Positions 20,794-31,752 of a stretch of 64,000 nucleotides of DNA are shown here, piece after piece. Every line of letters begins with the position of its first letter. The first letter of the stretch is position 1. The stretch comes from Tetrapyrgos nigripes (taxonomy: Eukaryota > Basidiomycota > Agaricomycetes > Agaricales > Campanellaceae). Below the pieces are notes generated by a model. The model was not told where the DNA came from and did not search any database. It saw only the letters and a program-made list of their open reading frames with translations. The stretch spans positions 248,001-312,000 of the forward strand of contig JAACJM010000043.1 in the NCBI GenBank assembly GCA_013368315.1, in the 5' to 3' direction. Made by a program: the position numbers and the translations under genes.

Positions 20794-21324
20794 TGTTGGA
20801 AGACAGTAAGCACGACGTGGAAGAGGGAAAAAGTGGGACTTAGAGAAATTTTCGCAACCCTCTTTATCTTACACTCTCCATACTTGGAATTCTGGACTGG
20901 CAGTCTGAAATTCCCAGGCTTGATTGTCAAAAAGACCCTTGAACGCCAAAACGAGTAAACACAGATGAGTGCCAAAGTTAAATGGGTGCTAAAGTGCCAA
21001 ATCAAGTCAAAGATTCATCTATTTTGATGATCAGAGAGACCCTGCACTGATGGAGAAATCGGATTTTCTGGTAGAGTGGTCCATTTTTCTAGCAGAAGAG
21101 CACAGAGAACTGGAAATGCCTAAGATGGATTGATAAAAGAAGTCAGAGGACTTAGACATAGCGATAGTATGTTTTATGACAGTCTCAAGGTCTTGCCATG
21201 AGGCATCTGAATTGGCGGCATTTACTGAAAACTGACGAGGACTTCCCAAAGAGGAACCTTGAAGGACTAGTGCCAGACGGCATTGCCCACAACAGACAGT
21301 TGAACGAGGACAGTCAAGATCTTT

Positions 21325-21337
21325 AGTTGGGGGGAGA
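21325..21337 (+). promoter_or_regulatory. Polypurine tract before the 3' LTR
   Basis: AGTTGGGGGGAGA ends at 21337, directly against the LTR start TGATACGCTG at 21338, the position required for plus-strand priming in LTR retrotransposons. Confidence 0.75.
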
Positions 21338-22934
21338 TGATACGCTGTACAAATTTGCAGTAAATAACCCAAAACTAGTGCTAACACATGTCTAAGTTAC
21401 TCTTAAATGGATAATAAGGACTAGAGTGAGTCCCAAACTGCTAGTCAAAGTACTAGGAATTAGGTGTATAACCTAAGGAATGTTAATGGTCAATACTTAC
21501 GGATAAGAAATAAGACTTGTTCAAAGTATTATAACAGATACATACTGGGGGATACAGCTATAGTAGCAGACCCACCCAACTACAAAGTCTACAAAGACTT
21601 AACAAACCTGCTAGTATGACTTAAGGGATAGAGAAGGAGGAGAAACACCCCTATTCACAGGTACACATTGGCATTACAAAGCCAGATTGAAGGCTTAGAC
21701 TGCTAGATCTGAAAGGACACATCACCATTGGAGAATTTGGATATACGGGATTCTAACCCAGATATATACAAACTTGTGGTGCACATCTACAGATGATTAG
21801 AATGGCAAACTGGCACAATATTTATATCAATAGAAAGCTAGAAACCATAGCTTTCAGATGGTACAAAGGGGATGAACTAGTGGCAATGATACTAAGTGTC
21901 TAAAGTGTTGCGAAGCTCACTAACATAATAAGGTACAAAGTAGAGGGATTACTGATTCAGGCATAAGTATTACCGAAAGCAGTACTTACCAAGATCACTA
22001 CGGATTGGCATCTTAAAGATAAGTGCGGTACTATCCTTTGCTATACTACGCTAGTTTGTAAGGCTTGAGCATTACTATTGAAGAGCTGGACTCGGATTAG
22101 CGGTGTACAAGTTTAACTAGCGGTGTAAAGGGATAAGTATACATTCAAAGCTATAGAGAACAAGAGGCAGAGGCTAGATATGAGAGTACCCTAAACCCAA
22201 AGGATTAGTGGTATTCCGAAGTGTAGTCATAAGTGGAGCCATCTGAGTCAGGTAGGCTATGGCGGCAGTATCAGAGAGTACCCTACTAGTAAAAAGAGTG
22301 GAGTAAGAGACAGAGAAATCCCTACTACCAAAATTAGATAATATTCAATTTTCCTGTATACCCTAATTAGAAGGTACCTACTAGATCCAGTGGTTACTAT
22401 GCTCACAGACTAGCGGTTAGAGTAGATCTTCTGTTTTCTTGGATATATTTTAGTAAAACTGTATAGTTGTAGCTATGAGTAGTATAAAAGGACCAGGTAT
22501 TACTAGTAGCTACCCAAGCAACGGACTGTAGAGTATCAGGATTCTCCCTATTTAGCAGTAGAGACTGTGAAACACAGACAAGAGGTTCTAAACAAACTTA
22601 TCATACTTGCGTGGAGTCTAAATGGTTGTTTTGTGTTTATAACTTGTCTCATTGAGACTTGGAAACTGTTTCTAAGGCATTGGTGCCTTCAAATAGAATT
22701 GAACTGGTTGAATTGATATTTTGTGTGTGCCTTTGTACATTTGTGTGTTTTGTGGCAATAGCCTTTGTGTGTGCCTTCGTGCAAACCTTTACAAGAATCC
22801 CCCAAAAGATCTCTAAACTGTGGACTAAATTGAAGAGTATTCTACTTACTAGATACACCCGCAAAACAAACTATATAGGTTTTTCTGGTTGTGTTCTGTG
22901 TGCTAAGAGCACTTACTAGAGAAACAGCCTATTA
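21338..22934 (+). repeat. Complete LTR of the gypsy-family element (LTR-A)
   Basis: 1597 bases from TGATACGCTG to CAGCCTATTA, imperfect 10-base inverted ends. The same family recurs at 12288 (5' fragment), 60749-64000 (opposite strand) and, diverged, at 59107-60744. A polypurine tract touches its left end. On the right it runs straight into the RNase H end of a reverse-strand gypsy element, so it cut that element. Confidence 0.8.
22483..22491 (+). promoter_or_regulatory. TATA box in LTR-A
   Basis: TATAAAAGG followed by ACCAG, conserved in the diverged LTR-B (60261). Confidence 0.6.
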
Positions 22935-23005
22935 ATGTATTTGTGAGGCTTGTGGCTATCCTCGATAGTATCAGACTCATAGTAGCGAGAGAGAATATCA
23001 GCCAC

Positions 23006-24644
23006 TCAGTTTGTAATTCCTTTGATGTAAGTAATATCAAAGTTGAAGCAAGATAAGTACTCCATCCAGCACATCTGATGACTGGATAGGCGTTTTTGTG
23101 TTTGGAAAAATTCCAAAGCTTTGTGATCTGTTACCACATGAATGCGATACCCAATTAACTTATCTTTCCATTTGAGAAGAGCCTTGAGTATGGCTAGAGT
23201 TTCAGTTTCAAAAACTCTATAATTACGTTGAGCATCAGAAAATTTCTTTGACATGAAGCCAGCAGGTCTACATGTCTGCCAAGTTGGTCCTTGGCCATAC
23301 ATAGCTCCAACACCAGATACTGATGCATCACACACAACCCAGATTGGGTCTGGGTTCCGTGGGTCAATAGGCTTGAGTATGGGAGTCTTGAAACATAGAT
23401 CCTTGATGTTGCGAAAACATACATCATGGAGAGGTCTCCAGAAAAACGACTGGGCATTTCTAGACATGTCTGATAATGGTGTGGTCCAGGAGGATACATC
23501 TGGTAGAAAGTGGGAAAGGTAATTCACCAATCCAAGGAATTTTTGGATGTCATTGTAATTACGGATGTGCTCAAGCTTATCGCTATTGGCATGTAATCCT
23601 TTGTCATTGATGATGTGACCAAGGCAATCCATAGCTTCATCATAAAGTTCAACTTTACCTGTTCACATAGTTTATCAAAAACTAAACTGAGGTGGCCCTC
23701 ATGCTCTTCAATTGTATCACTAAATACAAAGAAATCATCCAAGTATACATGCATGAAAATGCCAATGTAGTCTTGGAAGATGGTGTTCATGAGTCGCTGA
23801 AATGTTGAAGGTGCATTGCAATCACCTTGCTGCATTGTGTGGCTGATGAACATTCTGTTTTCATGATATCTTCAGCCACAACTCGTACCTGTTCATATGC
23901 ATCTGAGAGATCAATTTTAGATTTAAGTTTCTTGCTTGCTGCTTGCATCCTGACTTGATCCTGGTCAGGGAGAGGTGTAACATCTTTTTCGGTATTTGTG
24001 TTACACTCTCGGCAATTTATAGTAGTGTGCAAGGTGCTGTCCTTCTTTGCAATGCAAAGCATCAGTGCAGCTTGTGTCACTGACATTTGTTCCTACCATC
24101 CAGCTCGAGTGTATCTAGCGATCTTCTGAGCAAGTTGTTCTCGGAGAGAATCTGGACATCTGGGCATGTAATATCAGTATTTCCTTGAAGGATCAATCAA
24201 TGGTACATATTGTATGATTGACTTCTCATTCAGGTGGCAGTTTCTCTGGCACACCATTCATAATATCTGTAAATGTGTCAAACCACTGTTGACACAGTTG
24301 AGGGATATCTTCTTCAGTAAGCTTGTGGCCAGTCGAGTTTTCAATCTCAATTTGTGATTGAAAACATTCTGCAGACTTACTCAATGCCTCTTCAATAGAT
24401 ATTTTTGATTTGACATTGAAATGAGATGACAGTAAGTCAATGACTTAGCACTAGCAAATCCTTGGATAAGTTCATCAACTTTGTGAAGATTTTGGTTGAA
24501 ATCTGAGTCAGTATATGTACCAGTTGTAACTTGGTCAATAATACTGATCAAGTCATCAGTGGATATAGAGTCACCAGGACCAAGTAATACAGGTAAGTGT
24601 CGACTAAGGGTTTTTCTGAATTTTCGATTGTCTTCGTCAATCAC
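23006..24644 (-). pseudogene. pol: Gypsy-B reverse transcriptase and RNase H
   Basis: The RT palm motif YLDDFFVFSD lies in a frame at 23524-23853, preceded in another frame by KSKIDLSDAYEQVRV (23787-24086), the first catalytic block. After a frameshift, LGHIINDKGL, FLGLVNYLSHFLPD and the RNase H blocks VVCDASVSGVGA and HVVTDHKALEFF occupy 23632-23006. This order is characteristic of Ty3/gypsy pol, which copies RNA to DNA and degrades the RNA strand. At least three frameshifts or stops separate the parts. Confidence 0.85.
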
Positions 24645-24725
24645 TTCTTCTGCTGAAGCAGCTTTATGAGACCAGGGAGGCTCTGCACAGTCAGAGCAAG
24701 CTAAATTATGATGACTATTGTATAG

Positions 24726-26272
24726 TCATTTTGCTTTCTTGCTAGCACTAGCAGGAGGTTTTCTGGAATTCTTGACAATTCCATATTTGTTGGGACGTGT
24801 TTTAACCTCGATATCATCACCTGTGGGTTTAGTTTCAAAGGAAACAAATTTTGCATATCTTCTAGTAAGTTCACTTACTTCCTCCCCCTCAGAAAGAGTA
24901 GGGATACGATGACCTTTCATCCTAATAGTGTCATCTTCAAAGTTGAGAGATAATTTGTGTCTTCTCATGAAGACAGTACTGTCAAGTCCATGCAGATACC
25001 CAATGCTAGGAAACATCAAGGACCCAGATGGAAGTCTTGAGTGGATTGGATGGAGATTCCAAGTGGATCCAGATAGGAAAGAGCTTATAAAGATAAATAG
25101 GGATTTCAGTTGGAAAGACTGGGAAGCTCTAGGGAACCATCGAGGAAGGATAGGAGACCAGCTTTGTTGATTTTGCACTTAAGCTATCTAAGTACTACTT
25201 TGGAGAGCATAGGAATTAGATAGAAAAAGATCAGAAATGAAGGGAAATATAACTATAGCAGGAAAGGTGAAGGGGAGCACCTTATAAGGAAGTGGAGCTA
25301 TGAGATATGGATTGGAGATGAATTGGATATGAATCGGAAATAAAGGTGTGAATAAGGAAAAGGGAAAAGATCGGAAAGCAATAGGAAAGTAATGGAAACT
25401 AAGACTGTACTGGAAAGTCATAAGAAAGTACTAGAAAGTAAGACTGTACTGGAAAGTCATAGGAAAGTACAGGAAAGTAAAAGGGTACCGGAAAGCCATT
25501 GGAAAGTACAGAAAATTGCATAGATCTTACAAGTACCTAGAACAATATCGACATTTGCAATATCTAAGTATTCCTTTGATTGTACGACCTCTTTCTTGCT
25601 CTGGAACTTATATGATACCTCACAGCCATACAGGATCTTAGAATGACTGTCTTTTGTTCCAAGTTGCAGAGCTACAGGGTTCTCTAGTTGAAATGTTTTT
25701 ATTTTTGCTGCATGAGCAAAATCAGGGCTGATAGCATCTGCAGTGCTACCACTATCAAATAGAGCAAAGGCTTGAAGACTGTTGAACTCTACAAATGCAT
25801 ACAAACAACAAATTTCATCATTGGAACAGTGTGGGCGTACACCAGTACGTGGAGCCTTCTTGGATGTAGGCTTGAGGTGTGCTTTGATACCTCCATTGTT
25901 TGATTTATCCATCAATCGAAGGTATTCACCAAAATCAAGTGCATCAACATTGTCTGAATCACTTTGCTCATTATCTGAGCAATCAGAGTCATAATCCGTT
26001 GAGGAAGCAACTGATTCCAGGTCAGGAATGTCAATATTGTTTTCTGAATCACTATTCAGATTGTCAAAATCAGAGTCAACTTCATGCATACCAGCAGAAT
26101 GTGCGTATGGATCTTCACACATGAAGACAATATGTTGATTATCTTGAGATAGATAATCATCATCAGCAGCCTCACTAGACCACTGAGAACCACCCCAAGG
26201 GTCTGGTTCATGTGCAGAATCACTGTTCGAAGCATCAGTTTGAAGCATCAGGTGCTTCAGTAGTATCCCCAT
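24726..26272 (-). pseudogene. Gypsy-B aspartic protease and linker
   Basis: The frame 25457-26272 contains the protease active-site motif FALFDSGSTADAISPDF and ends near DIVLG, preceded by a long acidic region. The frame 24726-25178 resumes with MRRHKLSLNFEDDTIRMKG and IPTLSEGEEVSELTRRYAK, which in fungal gypsy elements directly follow the protease. The inserted block between them breaks the protein. The protease would process the Gag-Pol polyprotein. Confidence 0.75.
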
Positions 26273-28421
26273 TCTTAGTCACTGGTGAGTCTTCTTGTAT
26301 CTCTTCAATGCAATACATATGAGTTGACCTGTTGCCTTTGGTATCCATGAGATAGAATCGATTATTTGGTCTTGAATCGTTATTTCTATCAGGACTGTTC
26401 TGAGAGGGTTGAGTCTGATGGTTGGGCAAGGCATTGGTACAATTCCCAGTACCAGTAGTCAGTTGCCCTCTATTGACATTTGTAGGGTTCGATTCTGATC
26501 CCCTATGCCAATGGTTTTGCAGATTTGAAGTCTTGGAATATGGTTTGACAGTATATCGATGACTGTCAACCTTCTGCAGCCATCTAGGTGACAGTGAACG
26601 AGATTTCCTGCATGAATTATTATGATATTGAGATTTCCATTCTTGAGATCAGGAACAGGAGTGGTGTTTCTTGGCACGCTTAATAGTTTATGAGCACACT
26701 GAGAACTACACTCACATTCCAATGCTGCTTGTATGATCTCATCGACAGTAGATGACTCTGCTCAAATATGATAGATTTTTGTTAAGTCGGAAAGCATGTT
26801 GTCAGGTAATATAAAAAGCAAATGCTTCTTGAACATGTACATGTCTGGCAGTGATAGCGTGCATCAGCATAGCGAGTAAGTGCACTGAATGCACCCTTGA
26901 TACCCTTACTCAGTGAGTAAGTAACAGACTCAAATCATTCTCCAACTTTAGAGAGTGAGGCTTCATGAATGAAGTGTCTGTAAAGTCCAGCAATGACCTG
27001 CATAAAGGTCATCCTATCTGCAAGAGAGCTATGTTCAATGTCGTTGTTGAACCATTGACAAGCAGGACCACATAAGAATGAACCAGTAGCATTGGTTCAT
27101 TGTATATCGACGGGTGTAAGCATGTATTGCTTACGCATGGAGCTGTAGCGTACATCACGTCTACATAGATCTGCGATGTTAAACCATTGTACAAGATCTC
27201 ATATCCATGTATCAAATTGGACAAAATCATTTCCTTCACCAGTGTACGTATCTGGTTTGGGAATGGATTGAAGAATAGTCTTCTGTACATTGGTGTTACC
27301 ACAAATGGGTTTTCCATATAGTTGACCTATGATGAGCTCTTCAATAGACCTGAAGCAAGCTCACATGACTTCCTCTTCAGAATGAGGAGTAGGGTCATGG
27401 GTAAATGTTTCCTTTTCATTGAAAGTTGTATCTGCTGATGAGTAGCAGGTTTGCCCAAATACTGCAGGTTTTGGCTTATCATCTTTGTCCTCAGCCCAAT
27501 GATTATTTTCGTTGTCTGACAAAGGTGGCTCAGATCCCTCACCATCACTACCAGATGGTTCAGAACCAGAAGGCAGTGCTCCACCATTATTACCAGTCTT
27601 ACAGGGATAATTATCTTTCCTCATATGGTTATCTCTGGGACTGCGCAGTGGCTGATATCCATTTTCATTGTCAGATGGGCCATCAGACAGTTCAGGGTCC
27701 AAAGATGGAGGTTGAGATCCATGAGTACCTGTCTGGTGACAGGTACTATAGCTTCTATGGAAAATAGCATGTCCTTGCACTGGAGGTGGTACATATGTTC
27801 TAGCTGGTCGCTGCCTTTGGCCTTGGTTGTAGGCCTTACTGTATCCTCTTCCGAAAATGGTACCAGATACAATGTTCTGAGAATGTTTATTTGTTCTTCA
27901 TCATCAGGAGGAACAGGGATGCGGAAGTCAGGTCAATTTACATAGAAAATCTGGCTGCTCATTGTTGTTAATATCTGTTGATTGGGTATATTTGTAATAC
28001 TCAAATTTTCAAGATCTTCATTCCTTAGCCTTTGTAAGAAATATCTCATGCAAAGGCTATTCTTCAATTCCATGCTGTGACTCTCAGAATTATGATTAGA
28101 GCGTCAGGAATTAGAAGATCTGGGTTGGTTTTCGGGGTCTGCAGGATTTTGAGAGTCTTGAGCAACTTTCCCCCCCATAGAGGAGCTAGGTTCATCAAAC
28201 AGAGAATTGGTGGTTGAGTGAGCATCAAGTCTTGATGGATCAGCTGTGTTTGAGCTATCCTGACAAATATTTCTCCTTGATGCTTGAGACGTGGGGCGTG
28301 GAATTCTAAATTGACTGGTAATTGACGATGTGGATTGTTGTCGACTAGAATTAACATTAGATGAAGACGGCATTACTCCTGTATGTGAGTACACATTTTG
28401 AGTCATCGTTGTACTACTCAT
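26235..28421 (-). pseudogene. Gypsy-B gag region
   Basis: Several overlapping broken frames between the LTR and the protease. The first, MSSTTMTQNVYSHTGVMPSS at 28421, is Ser/Thr/Gln-rich as Gag starts often are. Later frames near 26459-26722 may include zinc-knuckle remnants, but no clean CCHC is readable. Assignment rests mainly on position. Confidence 0.5.
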
Positions 28422-28599
28422 AATTGGTATGAGAGGTGGGGAGATGGTTTGTTTGTTGAATAGAAGTTTTTCAAAACTTTCAAGGCGGTCTGAGATATTC
28501 TGAGACTGTGTATTCTATTGTTGGGAAGCTATACTTGAGATAAGTACAAGAAAAGGCTCGCTATTGTAGCCTACTGTAGGTGTAGTATTAAAAGAAAGC

Positions 28600-28943
28600 T
28601 TTTAATGACAGGGTAGGTAAATGCACAGGGCGAAATATACTCTGAGTGTGTACAACACTTTGAGTTCTCTATGAACAAGATACTGTGGATTTAAAAAAGT
28701 GTAAGCGTCTCGCAAGGGCCCATGGCCTGAGTAAATCCAAACAGGGGTTTATTCTTGCCATGGAGGCAAAGTACAGGTGTGTAGAGCAAGTCGAGCGACA
28801 GATGGTAGTAAAAGTAATGATGATGTACAAGTCATAGCTAGCCGAACTTAAGTACTTATCAACGTGAGAAAATATATAATATGGAGATACTTCTAAATAC
28901 AGTAACAAGGTATTACACTGGGGAAGGGGGTGGAGTTGTGACA
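28600..28943 (-). repeat. 5' LTR of gypsy-B (inner end uncertain)
   Basis: On the reverse strand it starts TGTCACAACTCCACCCCC, a typical start of fungal gypsy LTRs. The inner boundary could not be fixed because the partner LTR is missing and no primer-binding site was identified. Confidence 0.6.
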
Positions 28944-30150
28944 ATGCCGTCATCTATTCACATCTGAGCCAGGCTTGTGTTCGTCAATTGAACCAGATTG
29001 AGAGTGCTTTCAGTGACTGCCTTCAGAAAATTGACAGCCGAAAAAGAAACATTGGTGTCAACAGAACTGCTCACCATTCCAGAAGGAGTGGAGAAGGGGT
29101 TGATGAAGGCCTCAAAGGTACTGTTGTGGCTGTGGAGATGTTGACAGTAATCTTTGCTTCCTCATGCTGATAGAAGCCTTTAGGTACTGGCTGGTTGGTC
29201 TTCTGTGCATGCCCCAATGCTATTCACCTGATAAAAGAGAGTATTCATTAGTGATGTGAAATTGGAGGGTGTAGTGACTTACTGGTCAGGATATATTCCA
29301 GCACTAGGACCCTGCCAGATAACATAGTATGTGAAATTCTGTCCACTCTTCCCCAAGGGACTCATAGAGGTATCATAGGGTGGGGAACAGGAAATATAGG
29401 ATCTTGACTGACCATGGTTGAACTTGTCAAATGAGAGGAGTGAAGATTTCTCATCAAAACAAACATGTGCAGAATATCGCACGCCACATGAAACATTCAA
29501 CCTTTGCAAAAGTTCACGAAGAAAGAAAAAAACCTCGTTCAGTCAAGGGAGAATCCATAATCTGTGCACAGAATATGTCAGTGTCAAGACAACAGTGAGT
29601 GCTCACCATGAGATATGAGGTAGAGGCTGAGGACATTGAGCTGGATGTCATCAGCAGCAGAGATGGTGGTGGTTTCAGACAAAAATGATGAGTATTGCAC
29701 GCCATATGAAACATTCAACCTTTGCAAAAGTTCTCAAAGAAAGCAAAAAACTGGGAAAGGTGCCACTGCTTTGCATGGCAAGTTACAAGGCCCTTGGAAG
29801 ATATGAAAATAATATACTCACTAAGCTCAATGGCTCTCAGCCTCTCATTCTCTCATTGCAAAGCAATAAAACTCTTGTGGTCTATAATGTGTGCCAAATA
29901 GTGAATGCTATGTATCACACACAGAAAAAGGTCAAGGGGAGACAAAGATACACACCTGTTGTGCAGCCAAACCTATTTTCTCCACAGAGCTCTATCTATG
30001 CTTTTACCTTGGCAGGTTTAGAGGTAGCAACAGTGATGCAGAGCACAGTTGTTTATGACTTTTGATGGCTGCTGAGGGAAGGTAATGTGTCTGAAGCTTG
30101 TCTTGGTTGTAGGGCCTGTGTCATCATGAAAGGTGACGGAGGAAGCATGT
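28944..30150. other. Unassigned region with direct repeats
   Basis: Short broken frames on both strands. A reverse-strand piece (29279-29509) ends FTYYVIWQGPSAGIYPDQ followed by a consensus donor GTAAGT and may be a gene remnant. A plus-strand frame of 126 residues (29685-30065) has no motif. About 60 bases around GAAACATTCAACCTTTGC occur twice (29468-29527 and 29691-29750), and 29535-29690 is partly repeated at 30582-30693. No product can be assigned. Confidence 0.4.
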
Positions 30151-30409
30151 ACTGTGGGCGGCCATTGATATTTGCAGGCATTTTTGTTGGGACTTAAATC
30201 ACGAATTTTTAGCACAATTTTTTCTAGACTGATAAGAGTCAAAGTATTTGCCAGTATTTGCCACTGAAATGCCAGCTTTCCATTTAAAGCTGGCATTTCA
30301 GCAGCAAATACTTTGACTTTTATCAGCCTAGAAATCATGCGAAAATTTCGTAATTTAAGTCCCAACAAAAATGCCTACAAATATCAATATATCAATGGCC
30401 GTCCGCAGT
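30151..30409. mobile_element. Hairpin miniature element
   Basis: An almost complete palindrome of 259 bases: outer arms GGCGGCCATTGATA and TATCAATGGCCGTCC, then TTTTTGTTGGGACTTAAAT and its complement, with the centre near GCCAGCTTT/AAAGCTGGC. Left flank ends TA; the right flank has TG, so a TA duplication is possible but not proven. No coding capacity. Confidence 0.7.
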
Positions 30410-30417
30410 GATGGATG

Positions 30418-30590
30418 ACATGATCGTCAATGACGTATAAGTTGAGCGTCAGTTGAAATGTCAGTCAATTTCAGTCATTTCGGAGTGCTGAGGTGGCGTG
30501 GAAAATTTAGAACCCGTGGAAAAGTTTGCTACTCAATTGCGAGGTTGACATAAGTTAACTCAGCCTAAAGGGCCTCGTAACCTTGTTGAG
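30418..30590. repeat. Copy 1 of a dispersed repeat ending GGCCTCGTAA
   Basis: Its right part (AAGTTAACTCAGCCTAAAGG then GCCTCGTAA) returns inverted at 49665-49720, along with the CCCRTGGAAAAG segment next to it. A shared GGCCTCGTA end also occurs at 46980 and 50950. Probably a miniature element family; no TSD was found. Confidence 0.5.
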
Positions 30591-31752
30591 TCAAGGGAGA
30601 ATCCACAATCTGTGCACAGAGTATGTCAGTGTCAAGATGAGATATGAGCAGAGATGGTGGTGGTTTTGGACAAAAATGATGAGTCATCAGCTTGGCTGAC
30701 ATGCTTTACCATTAAGTTACATGACCATTTGGAAGAGTGAAAAAAGCTGTTGCAGAATAGGAGAAGGCAACTTACCATAACCACTATTTAAACTTATTTT
30801 TGCAAAGTGACTAGTGACTTCTGTTGAATCAAACCCATTAAGCTACCTGACTGGTGAAAATGAGAAAAAAAAACCATGATTCAGCCTGGTGGTCTATATA
30901 TCTTTCCTCTAGCACATATTTACATATCATAGTGAAGCAAGGTGGAGGAGAGTGGTGACAAAGTGGTGACATATAAAGAAGAGAACTTTTGCTAAAGCTG
31001 TCACACAATTACTTGTGATGACACCCCTGCTATCTATTCTGTCTCTCTCCCAGCCCTAAATGCCTCAGCCAAAGGATGTGTGGCCTTGATATTTATGCCT
31101 AGTTGATTGCAGGTATCCTGAAATCGAAAGTTCTGTCAGAGATGGTTGTACCCAAATTTCTCTGTGTTGATCCATTTGGCAGTTGGAGTTGCCATGGAGA
31201 ATTTTGGTTCAGTTTTGACTGAGTTTTCAAAGAATTAGTAGAGAACAAATTGAAGTGGTACTCACCTCTATTAGTATTTTACAGAACTTTCTCAGCTCTT
31301 ATGTCTGGCTATTTCTAACTCTTCAGCTGTTTGGGCCCTCTTTTGCTGCTCTCTACATTCTTTAAGCTTTTGGTTGATTCTTTGGGAGTTTCTAAGAACA
31401 GAAAGCTGTTCAATCCACCATTTAGAATAAATGAAATTCAAAGTGTACCTTTTTCTATATTCCCTTGCCCTTTTGAGGGTCTGTTCACATTTCTTCAAAG
31501 TTGTTGAGGTTGGTTCTGAGCCTGTTTGAGACATAGGTCATGTCGGGAGAAAAAATGGTGTAGGGAGAAGTGAGGTGATGAAAGTTTGCTATAGTGTGTG
31601 TACCTTTATGTAAAGATGTGTCTAAGAACTGGGCATTCTGATTCATGCAGTTGCCAACTACAATCAAGTCCCAGTGTACTCATGAGAACCATTTACAGCC
31701 CATTACATATTGATGCTTTCATTTCAAGAAAAATCATACATGAAAATAGAGA
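30591..31752. other. Unassigned region downstream of the TET/JBP remnant
   Basis: Holds a partial repeat of 29535-29690 and a reverse-strand frame of 80 residues (31292-31534), basic and strongly helical (EREQQKRAQTAEELE-like), which could be a coiled-coil remnant. No domain is recognised. Confidence 0.35.

Larger units (their letters stand above)
14967..21337. mobile_element. Extra 3' region of the gypsy-family element (between pol and 3' LTR)
   Basis: About 6.4 kb separate the end of integrase from the polypurine tract adjoining the LTR at 21338; most gypsy elements have a few hundred bases there. It holds a tRNA-like sequence, a mariner miniature, three TTTAGTTGGGGGG motifs and two antisense spliced genes. 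Whether all of it belonged to one element or arose from nested relatives cannot be decided here. Confidence 0.5.
22935..28943 (-). mobile_element. Ty3/gypsy element gypsy-B, truncated at RNase H
   Basis: Reading right to left: LTR, gag region, aspartic protease, RT and RNase H. Integrase and the 3' LTR are missing because LTR-A begins at 22934. All frames are interrupted, so the copy is inactive. A block of about 550 bases (24980-25545) separates the protease end from the following conserved segment and contains short tandem repeats of the GTACTGGAAAGTCATA type. Confidence 0.85.

Noticed and set aside
30418..30590. Idea that the repeat near 30500 is the continuation of the hairpin at 30151-30409
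   Set aside because: The hairpin is complete by itself and the adjacent repeat recurs at 49655 without it.
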